From NCBI GenBank assembly GCA_027346125.1, contig DAIEST010000232.1, positions 1 through 28,103 on the forward strand: a DNA stretch of 28,103 bases, read 5' to 3'. The stretch is from Leptospirillum sp. (GTDB taxonomy: Bacteria; Nitrospirota; Leptospirillia; Leptospirillales; Leptospirillaceae). How positions within the stretch are numbered: position 1 is the stretch's first letter; each line of letters begins with the position of its first letter. The notes below the pieces were generated by a model, which searched no databases, was not told the DNA's origin, and saw only the letters and a program-made list of their open reading frames with translations. A program made the translations under genes and the position numbers. Shown here piece by piece: positions 6,774 through 14,600 of this stretch.

Positions 6774-8276
6774 ATGAGCAGCGATTCTCCTGAAAGCGAG
6801 TTCCCCTGGTCTCTGTCGTCTTTTTCTGCGGATGAGGAGGATCGTCAGTCTCCTGCTGAAAAGCAGGGAGACGATCGTTTGGAGAACGCGTCGGCGAATG
6901 GGGATGACCAGCTTTCCGCACTGGGTTCCTACCTGAAGAAACTTCAGAAATCCCGTCTTCTCACCCCCGAAGAGGAACAGAGCCTGGCCCGCCGGATTCA
7001 GGCCGGGGACGAGTCAGCCCGGCAGGCCATGATCCAGTCGAACCTTCGCCTGGTCGTTTCCATTGCCAAACGGTATATCGGCCGTGGGCTTCTCCTTGAA
7101 GACCTGATCGAGGAGGGGAACTTGGGGCTGATGAAGGCCGTTTCCAAATTCGACCCCGAGAAAGGCTTCCGTTTCAGCACCTATTCGTCATGGTGGATCC
7201 GCCAGTCGATCGAGCGTGCCATCATCAACCAGGGGCATACGATTCGTCTCCCGGTCCATATGATGGAAAAGGTCAACTCCTATCTGAACACGATGGAGCG
7301 AATGGTTTCGGAAGGCCAGAACCCGGACATGGAGGAGGTTGCCCGGAAGAACAAGCTGAAGCTCCGGGATGTCCATGAAATCCAGGCTCTTCTGAAAAAT
7401 ACGGTCTCGCTGGATACGCCCATCGGGGACCGGGAAGACAGCACGCTGAGGGATATCATCGTCGATGGGTCGAGCATTTCTCCGATCCTCTCGATCGAAG
7501 CCCGGGAAGAACGGACGCTGCTGATGGAAAGTCTTTCGATCCTGAAGGACAAGGAGCGCAGGGTGTTGAGCTTGCGTTTCGGACTTCAGGAGACCGGCAG
7601 CGAAGAGGGGATGACGCTGGAAGCGATCGGGCAGATGCTGGGCGTCACGCGGGAGCGGGTTCGTCAGATCGAGGGTTCGGCGTTGGCAAAAATGCGGGCG
7701 TATATGGAGGACCCGCGGGAATTCCGGAAAAAACACAGATGGAGGGAGACGCACGATATGGACTTTAACCGGTGGGTAAGACAGATTCCGGATTTTCCGA
7801 AAAAAGGGATCCTCTTTTATGATTTGATGCCGCTTTTCGGAGAGCCATCCGCTTTCCATGCCCTGATCGATGCCATGGCAGCCACCTACCGGGATCAGGG
7901 GATCAGCAAGGTCGTTGGGATTGAAGCCCGGGGCTTCATTCTTGCCGCACCGATCGCGGACAGGCTGAAGGCGGGGTTTGTTCCGATCCGGAAGAAAGGA
8001 AAGCTGCCGGGAGATGTTCACGAAGTCAGCTACAGTCTGGAGTACGGAACGGATACGATGGCCATTCACCGTGGAGCCATCCGTTCCGGCGAGAGAGTCC
8101 TTCTGGTGGACGATCTTCTTGCAACCGGCGGAACCGCCCGGGCGGCACTGGATCTGGTCCGGAAAGATGGCGGTCAGATTGCGGGCGCCCAGTTTGTGGC
8201 GGAACTGATCGGTCTCGGCGGTCGGGAAAGACTGGGCCAGGAAGCGGTACGCTCCATCCTGACCTACGAGGTTTGA
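6774..8276 (+). CDS. RpoS-like group 2 sigma factor fused in frame to adenine phosphoribosyltransferase
   Basis: A single 500-codon frame encodes two complete proteins. Residues 44-325 are a sigma-70 family factor. Region 1.2 begins at DDQLSALGSYL. Region 2 runs from SNLRLVVSIAKRY through the core-binding and -10 recognition helices (IEEGNLGLMKAVSKFDPEKG; STYSSWWIRQSIERAI). Region 3 includes VSLDTPIGDRED, and region 4 ends with TLEAIGQMLGVTRERVRQIE. The order and the acidic 43-residue N terminus, with no region 1.1, resemble RpoS. Residues 329-500 are a full APRT, with the PRPP motif VLLVDDLLATGGTA at 442-455. A clear ribosome binding site precedes Met329, so the two halves may also be made separately. 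A run of six A at 7728-7733 just before the junction is a possible indel site; either one-base change would give a normal sigma stop overlapping apt. Confidence 0.85.
   Translation: MSSDSPESEFPWSLSSFSADEEDRQSPAEKQGDDRLENASANGDDQLSALGSYLKKLQKSRLLTPEEEQSLARRIQAGDESARQAMIQSNLRLVVSIAKRYIGRGLLLEDLIEEGNLGLMKAVSKFDPEKGFRFSTYSSWWIRQSIERAIINQGHTIRLPVHMMEKVNSYLNTMERMVSEGQNPDMEEVARKNKLKLRDVHEIQALLKNTVSLDTPIGDREDSTLRDIIVDGSSISPILSIEAREERTLLMESLSILKDKERRVLSLRFGLQETGSEEGMTLEAIGQMLGVTRERVRQIEGSALAKMRAYMEDPREFRKKHRWRETHDMDFNRWVRQIPDFPKKGILFYDLMPLFGEPSAFHALIDAMAATYRDQGISKVVGIEARGFILAAPIADRLKAGFVPIRKKGKLPGDVHEVSYSLEYGTDTMAIHRGAIRSGERVLLVDDLLATGGTARAALDLVRKDGGQIAGAQFVAELIGLGGRERLGQEAVRSILTYEV
7758..8276 (+). 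CDS. apt: Adenine phosphoribosyltransferase (internal start within the fused frame)
   Basis: This enzyme salvages adenine with PRPP to make AMP. Starting at the ATG at 7758 the protein is 172 residues, the standard APRT length. It begins MDFNRWVRQIPDFPKKGILF, just as APRTs normally begin. GIEARGFILAAPIA and the PRPP-binding VLLVDDLLATGGTA are intact. GGAGGGAG at 7741-7748 lies 9 nt before this ATG, an ideal Shine-Dalgarno inside what would otherwise be a linker. I therefore expect a separate APRT polypeptide whether or not the upstream sigma frame also reads through. It is followed one base later by the YciI-like gene. Confidence 0.85.
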   Translation: MDFNRWVRQIPDFPKKGILFYDLMPLFGEPSAFHALIDAMAATYRDQGISKVVGIEARGFILAAPIADRLKAGFVPIRKKGKLPGDVHEVSYSLEYGTDTMAIHRGAIRSGERVLLVDDLLATGGTARAALDLVRKDGGQIAGAQFVAELIGLGGRERLGQEAVRSILTYEV

Positions 8277-8277
8277 T

Positions 8278-8616
8278 GTGGCTTCCGGAACCGCGAACCG
8301 GAACCCGCTCTCTTCTCCTGAACCGGCGTTGCCCCGATCCCTGTTTACCGTGCTCATCGAGTATGTTCGGCCGATGGAGGAAGTCGAGAAGGTGGTTGCA
8401 TCGCACCGGTCTTATCTCGAGGGCATTTTCCGGTCAGGTGCTCTTCTGGCGTCCGGGCCGCTTGTTCCCCGGACGGGCGGGATCCTTTGGCTCAGGGCCG
8501 GGAGCCGGGAAGAGGTCGAACGGATTGTACGGGAGGATCCCTATTCCATCAGCGGGGTAGCCACGTTCCGGATCCTTGAGTTCGAACCCAAGAAGCTGGT
8601 TCCGGGACTTCATTGA
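8278..8616 (+). CDS. YciI-like protein
   Basis: This is a 112-residue protein of the YciI/YCII family, ferredoxin-like alpha-beta proteins of mostly unknown function, some with dehalogenase-like or peroxidase-like suggestions. The core begins at FTVLIEYVRP and includes HRSYLEGIFRSGALLASGPL, with the conserved His, then GGILWLRAGSREEVERIVREDPY with the family's DPY, and VATFRILEFEP. The GTG at 8278 comes one base after the apt stop. It adds about 23 residues before the conserved domain, so the true start may be a GTG or TTG further in. It is the last gene of the sigma-apt operon and converges with the diguanylate cyclase gene. Confidence 0.8.
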   Translation: MASGTANRNPLSSPEPALPRSLFTVLIEYVRPMEEVEKVVASHRSYLEGIFRSGALLASGPLVPRTGGILWLRAGSREEVERIVREDPYSISGVATFRILEFEPKKLVPGLH

Positions 8617-8618
8617 CT

Positions 8619-8638
8619 TCCCGGTCCGACGGGATTTT
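8619..8638 (+). terminator. Short terminator-like hairpin between convergent genes
   Basis: TCCCG (8619-8623) pairs with CGGGA (8630-8634) around a 6-nt loop, followed by four T residues. It lies in the 25-nt gap between the convergent YciI-like and diguanylate cyclase genes. The stem is short, so its strength is uncertain. Confidence 0.4.
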
Positions 8639-8641
8639 CCT

Positions 8642-11404
8642 CTACCTGCCGATCGGCAAGGGGTGATTGGGGGAGGAAAGATCCATGAAGAACACATAGC
8701 GGTCTCCTCCCTCCCGCTTGGCTTCGTACATGGCCAGGTCGGCCTGGTGAATGAGATCTCTCGGGTCATGGGTCGTGTCGTCCGGGTACAGGGAAACGCC
8801 GATGCTGGCTCCCAGGGTGATCCTGTTCTTCCCTTCGGCCAACGGAGTCCTGATTGCGAGAAGGATCCGCTCCAGAATCCTCTCCAGGGACTGCCGGCTT
8901 CCGATGCCTGGCATCAGACAGACGAATTCGTCCCCTCCGAGTCTTCCGACGATATCTCCCTTCCGGATGACGGATTCAAGGCGGTCCGATACGGATTCAA
9001 GGATCCTGTCTCCCGCCTCGTGCCCGAACTGGTCGTTGATCGGCTTGAATCGGTCCAGATCGATAAAACAGACCGCAACTCCGAGGTTGCTCCGGTCGGT
9101 TCTTGCAATCTCCTTTTCCAGGAGGAGGTTGAGGAGAAATCGGTTGGGCAGCCCGGTCAGCGGGTCGTAGAACGCCCATTGCTGAAGCTTTTTTTCCCTG
9201 GCCTTCCGGTCGGAGACATCGGTCTGGACGGCAATGTAGTGGGTGATTTCCCCGTCGCTCTGTCGGATGGGGGTGATCCGCATTTCTGTCGTGCAGACTG
9301 TTCCATCCTTCTTCTGACCGGTTACTTCCCCCGAAAACTCCGTTCCGCTTTGAAGGCATTGCTGGAGACGGAGATAGTATTCCGGCTTCGGGATCTCCGG
9401 ATCCTCCGATGAGGTCTGAGCCACGATGTCGGCCAGCGAATATCCCGTCAATTCTTCAAAGGCAGCATTGGACCATTCGATCCTGCCGTGTCGATCCGCG
9501 ATGAGCATGGGTGTCGGGGACGATTCCATGGCCGCTTGTTGCAGGCGGCTTCGTTCCATGTCCTGATAACGCAGGAGGGCGATTCCGATCCGCTCCGAAA
9601 GATGATGGAGGTGGTTCAGTTGCCGGGGGAAGGTTTCATCGGGCCCCAGGAGGAGAAGAAACCCGCGGGGATTGGAACAGGCATCGAGTCCGAACAGGTG
9701 TCCTTCCAATGGGGTTGGACAGGACAGGAGCGACTGAAAGGGAAGGACCAGGGACCGGGGAAGCCGGTCCGATTGTTGTTTCAGTGCCTGGAGCGTTTCC
9801 GCCATTTTGCTCTGGAACGATCCTTCTGTCTCGATCAGGGTACGAAAACGGTCTGCCAGCGTTCCCGGTCTTCCTGCCAGGGCCAGGACGGACGGGACAA
9901 GATCGCTCTGCTCCTGCCGGAGAAAACAGCAGAATGAAAGATGAAACAGGTCGAGAAGACGGTCGGAAACTTCGGACATGATTCTGGAGATCGGTGTCTG
10001 GTTAAGCAGTTTGTGGTCGATTTCGTGTTCAAGGCGGCTTAATTCCTGAATAAAGACTTCTTCGGTCATGTCCCGGACGATCACCATGATCTGTTCCTGT
10101 CCGAGCAGTGTCAGAAGGGATGCACTGGTCGATACCGGAATGAGGGATCCGTCTTTCTTTCGATAATGTCCGGGAATATTCTTGGGACGCTCGTTCGATT
10201 TGACGGACCGGATTCGTTCCCGGATAACGTCGGGGGGAATTTCGAGAAAGCGGGCAATGGATTGTCCCTGAAGCTCTCCTGTCCCGAATCCCATGATTTT
10301 TTCGAGCGCGGCATTGGAATGGGTGATCGTCAGTGTGTCCGGGTCGAAAAGGTAGATACCATCCGGGGCATGCTGGACGATCTGCCGATAGATTCGTTCC
10401 CCTTCATCGAGGCCGTCTCCGACCCGAGCCTGTTCCGAACGGTCCCGGAAGGAGACGGCCATGGAAGTATCCGCTTCGGTCAGATCCTCTTTGGCGGGGA
10501 TCAGGCTCAGTGCGACAGGAAGGAATGTCCCGTCCTTTTTTCTGAGAGAAATTCCGTTGGTCTGGACTGTCGTCCGTGACAGAAGCGCTTTCCGGACAGG
10601 GAGGGCGGAATCGTTTTCGGGGAGCAGGGATTCGAACGGGAGGCCGGTCAGGGATTGATTGTCGTATTCAAGAATCTTTCCGGCCAGGGGAGTGGACCGA
10701 AGAATCCGGTTTTCCCGGTCGAGTTCGAGGAACCCTTCGTTCAGACTTTCCATCATTCGCTCATAGAGACGAACCGTCCGGGAGAGATCCTCCGGGCGCC
10801 CCGCTTCCTCGGCCGGTTCCCGGAATTTTCCCGGTGGAACTTGTGATCGCTGTTCCTGGCCGGATGCGCTCCGGAAGACGGCTTTAGCGATGCGGGCGAT
10901 ATGAGCGAATGGAATGAACTGTTCGATTCCGACCGCTTCAAAAAAACCGATCCGGGAGGCATAGAGGGAGAGGATGCCGTCCGAAGCATTCTCCCCCTCC
11001 GGAATGGGGATCAGGAGCGCTTCCGGGAGCCCCCATTCCCGGGAAAGCCGGAATGCGTCCGGAGCAAGGGGACAGTTTTTGTCCTGCAGCCGGATTATTT
11101 CTGGCTTGTTGCGGTTGGAGGCGGATGCAAGAAGTTGTCGCTGCCATTCGAAGAACTGTTCGGCCCCCGGGAAAACGGTGTTTTTTTCGTCCGGAGAGAC
11201 GACATGGAGGGAAAGGGGCCGGTCCGTATCCATTTGGTCATCCCATCCGATCCAGGCCATCCGAACATTGCCGGAGGCATGGAGAAGGGATTCCACGATA
11301 TACTGCCGGACCCGTTCGGGAGAGGAATCCCGTGAGATGGAGTCGATGGCGGACAACAGCGCTTTCCCGATTTTTCCCCGTTCAGATGAAACATCCAGGG
11401 GCAT
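8642..11404 (-). CDS. Multi-sensor diguanylate cyclase (GAF-PAS-PAS-GAF-PAS-GGDEF)
   Basis: This probable cytoplasmic enzyme makes cyclic di-GMP from two GTP. No membrane segment or signal peptide is visible. Approximate layout for the 920-residue form: GAF-like domain 15-180, PAS 212-325, PAS 338-455, a second GAF-like stretch 465-625, PAS 630-755, GGDEF 760-910. The active site is an intact GGDEF at 823-827. The inhibitory I-site RKGD lies five residues before it, so product inhibition is expected. There is no EAL domain. The longest frame starts at 11425, but GGAGG lies 6 nt before the Met at 11404, so I prefer that start. The three PAS domains imply response to redox, oxygen or small ligands, but no cofactor-binding residues can be assigned. 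Confidence 0.92.
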   Translation of the reverse strand: MPLDVSSERGKIGKALLSAIDSISRDSSPERVRQYIVESLLHASGNVRMAWIGWDDQMDTDRPLSLHVVSPDEKNTVFPGAEQFFEWQRQLLASASNRNKPEIIRLQDKNCPLAPDAFRLSREWGLPEALLIPIPEGENASDGILSLYASRIGFFEAVGIEQFIPFAHIARIAKAVFRSASGQEQRSQVPPGKFREPAEEAGRPEDLSRTVRLYERMMESLNEGFLELDRENRILRSTPLAGKILEYDNQSLTGLPFESLLPENDSALPVRKALLSRTTVQTNGISLRKKDGTFLPVALSLIPAKEDLTEADTSMAVSFRDRSEQARVGDGLDEGERIYRQIVQHAPDGIYLFDPDTLTITHSNAALEKIMGFGTGELQGQSIARFLEIPPDVIRERIRSVKSNERPKNIPGHYRKKDGSLIPVSTSASLLTLLGQEQIMVIVRDMTEEVFIQELSRLEHEIDHKLLNQTPISRIMSEVSDRLLDLFHLSFCCFLRQEQSDLVPSVLALAGRPGTLADRFRTLIETEGSFQSKMAETLQALKQQSDRLPRSLVLPFQSLLSCPTPLEGHLFGLDACSNPRGFLLLLGPDETFPRQLNHLHHLSERIGIALLRYQDMERSRLQQAAMESSPTPMLIADRHGRIEWSNAAFEELTGYSLADIVAQTSSEDPEIPKPEYYLRLQQCLQSGTEFSGEVTGQKKDGTVCTTEMRITPIRQSDGEITHYIAVQTDVSDRKAREKKLQQWAFYDPLTGLPNRFLLNLLLEKEIARTDRSNLGVAVCFIDLDRFKPINDQFGHEAGDRILESVSDRLESVIRKGDIVGRLGGDEFVCLMPGIGSRQSLERILERILLAIRTPLAEGKNRITLGASIGVSLYPDDTTHDPRDLIHQADLAMYEAKREGGDRYVFFMDLSSPNHPLPIGR

Positions 11405-11649
11405 TCCGGACCTCCTCCAACTCAAGCGTCAGACGAGAAGAATGACTCTTGTCTTCCATCTGTTCTTATGCAACGGCTACCGCCTCCAGATTCGGAGAGC
11501 CCACTTCCTCCGTGCCGGGAATCTTCTTCGGAGGGAAGAGCAGGCCTTCTGTAAGGGATTTCCCCATGAAATGACCCTTGGACTATAGCACACACATTTT
11601 GGACCGGGGTGAGACGGATGTCACTGATTGGTGTGGTATTTCTCCTGCA

Positions 11650-11677
11650 TTCGAGGGGACCGGGTGGTTCCCTCGAA
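11650..11677 (-). terminator. Perfect hairpin downstream of gltB, possible terminator
   Basis: TTCGAGGG (11650-11657) and CCCTCGAA (11670-11677) form an 8-bp stem with a 12-nt loop, starting 14 nt after the gltB stop on the minus strand. No T-run follows in the minus direction, so it may stabilise the gltB mRNA end or act with Rho. The rest of the 287-nt gap between gltB and the cyclase (11405-11691) shows only a TATAGT-like box near 11581-11586 without a good -35. Confidence 0.4.
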
Positions 11678-11691
11678 TGGAAGAAGGCCGG

Positions 11692-14600
11692 TTATTCGGT
11701 GGAAACGGTCTGTTCGACCTGCTGGGCTTCGGGGATGATCCGGACAAAGCGGCTGAAGAGATCCGATTCCAGGAGGGAGAGTATCCATGCGGACTCCTCT
11801 TCCTGGCCCGATGCGGCGATCTCCCCGTGGTATTCCCTCAGCAGCCTTGCAATATGCCGGGCATCTTCGGGTTTCAGCGTGGTGATCACGACACGGGAGC
11901 CCTTGGCAATGCGACGCTTGATCGCCGCCAGATCGAAGCTCCATTCCGGCTGAAGGAGAAGATAGACCGTTCCGCCTGTCATTCCTGCACAGATCCAGGG
12001 TCCGGGATCGCCCAGGACGATAGCCCTCCCGTTCGTCATGTACTCGAAAGCGAATCCTTTCATGTTGGCCCGGATTCCGAGATGGCCGACCCGGTCGTCG
12101 ACCGGATGGGTTATCCGGCCACCGATCACCATTTCGGCTCCGGAAAGCCGGATGCCTGCCCGGGAATCGGTGTCGCCCTGGATCAGGAAGGTCCCTCCCT
12201 GGGCGCCGTAGCCCAGGGATTTCCCGACCGAGCCGTCCACGAACCGCCCGGATTCGTTCCGGGCTTTCAGAACGACGATCCGACCGTTGATGGCGCCTTT
12301 TCCAACCCCGTCCTGGGCGCCCCCTGTGATGCGGATCGTCATGTTTTCCTTCATGAAGGAGCCCATGCCGTTTCCGGCCACGGAACCGTGATTGATGGAG
12401 ACGGTCACCGGAGGGTGCCCCGGATATTCCCTGTAGAGGACGCCCGACAGGTGCGTTCCGATATTCCGGTCCATCGAGGAAGCGCCTTCGATTCTGACGG
12501 TGACGGAAGACGGGCGCTTCCGGAGTTCCCTGACCACTTCTTCGGTGATCTTTTCGGTCAGCGGGATCGCGGTATCGAATCCGATCCCGCAGAATCCTTC
12601 AGGTTCGATGTTATAGGTGGAGGGGTTCAGAAGGGGGGCGAGATCGATCCGGTCGAAATGACGCGGCTGGATCATGTATCCGGTCTGTCCCACGATCGAC
12701 TGGGATTTTGCGACTCCCAGTTCTCCGACCAGGCGACGCAGATCCTCTCCCATGCCGGTGAAGAAATGGACCAGTTGGCGGACGGAGAATTCATAGTCCC
12801 GGGGAACGAACCGTTTCAGACCGTGGGCCTCTGCCTGTTCTTCCGTTTCGATCTGAGTGGCGATGCCGACATGGCATGTGTCCATCTGGCATTCCCGGCA
12901 GATGGTGCAGCCGATCGCAACCATCGGAAGCGTTCCGAACCCGATCCGGTTTGCCCCGAGACACATGAGTTTCAGGGCATCCACCGAGGACTTGACTCCT
13001 CCGTCCGCCCAGATTTCGACGTGGTCCCGCAGTCCGGCATAAAGGAGCGCCCGGTGCACTTCGGTGACGCCCAGTTCCACCGGAAGGCCGACGTACTTGA
13101 GCGCATGCATCCTGGCGGCGCCGGTCCCTCCGTCGAATCCGCTGACGGTGATGATATCGGCTCCCGCCTTGGCAATTCCGATACCGATCGTGCCGACGCC
13201 CGGAATGACGGGAACCTTGACGGCAACCCGTGCCCGGGGATTCGCGGTTTTCAGTTCATAGATGAGCTGGGCGAGATCTTCGATCGAGTAGAGGTCGTGG
13301 TTGTTGGAGGGGGAGATCAGGTCGACACCCGGAGTGGCCCGGCGGGCTTTGGCCACTTTCTGGGAGACTTTTTTCCCGGGAAGATGGCCTCCCTCTCCAG
13401 GTTTTGCGCCCTGTCCGATCTTGATCTCCAGGATGTTGGACGAGTTGAGGAGCGCAATATTGACGCCGAATCGTCCGGAGGCAATCTGCTGTCCGCGGGT
13501 TTTGGGGTATTTTCCGAGGAGGTCCAGAATTTCCCCTCCTTCCCCGTTCAGGCAGACGATGTTCATCTGCTCTGCCGCTTCCGCATAGGCCCGGTAGGCC
13601 ACTTCTCCCTGGGAACCGAAGGACATGGAGCTGATGATGAACGGATACCGGTGATCGCCGACTCCGAGATCCACCTGGTCGGCAGGAATCTTGTCTCCCT
13701 TGGGAACAAGATCGAGCAGATGACGCAGCGAAATCGGGTTCTCCGTCTCGATCTGGGTCAGTCTGTCCTGGTATTTCGAATAGGGTTCCTTCTGGTTCGC
13801 GACATCCCCGGCCAGTTTCCAGACCTTCGGATAGAGATGATATGTCTTGGCAAGCCTGTCGTTCTTCTGTCCCCAGAAGTACGGTGCCCGGAGACGGGCT
13901 TCCTGTTCGAGGCGTTCAAGGGAAAGCCCGACTTTCTCTCCTCCCAGGAAGTTCGGAGTGGAAAACAGATCCTGGAGTTCCAGCCCCAGACCGATAGACG
14001 AGAAAAGCCGTCCGTATCCTCGCATTTCATGGATTCCCATGGTGGAGATGACTTTTTCGATCCCTTTCTTCAGGGCCAGAAGAACGTTTTCGATTCGTTG
14101 TTCCCGATCGGCTTCTCCCGTTGGTTCTCCCTTGAGCGTCGTCAGGGAGGTTTCCAGGAGAAGATAGGGATTGATGGCATCCGCTCCGATGGCGAAGTAG
14201 AAGATGATGTCGTGGAGGTTCCTGATGGAACCTGCGTGTGCCACGATCGAAAGATTGCGACGGAGATTGGGACCGCCATCGGAGACCGGAGCCTTTCGGA
14301 GCGCCCGATCCACCGTTGCGACTGTCAGGGAAGGCTCGATCCAGTAACGGCCTTCCAGTGTGGCAGGAGCATCGTCGACGATCAGGATCTCGGCACCTTC
14401 CTCCGCGTGTCGGACCGCTTCCGTTTCGATCCGTTTCAGCGCGTCCCGCAGGGGTTCTCCTTCCCGGAAGGTGGAAGAGATCGTCCTGATATGGTCCATG
14501 GGGAAGAACAGCGGAAGATCTTCCAGAAGCTGAATCCCGTTCCGGGTGGCCAGAGCCCGGTATGCCTCGCGCTCAAGCAGAGGTGTCCCGACATGCCCTC

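Noticed and set aside
8642..11404. Hybrid sensor kinase instead of a cyclase
   Set aside because: There is no HisKA, HATPase or receiver motif; the C terminus is a clear GGDEF domain with an I-site.
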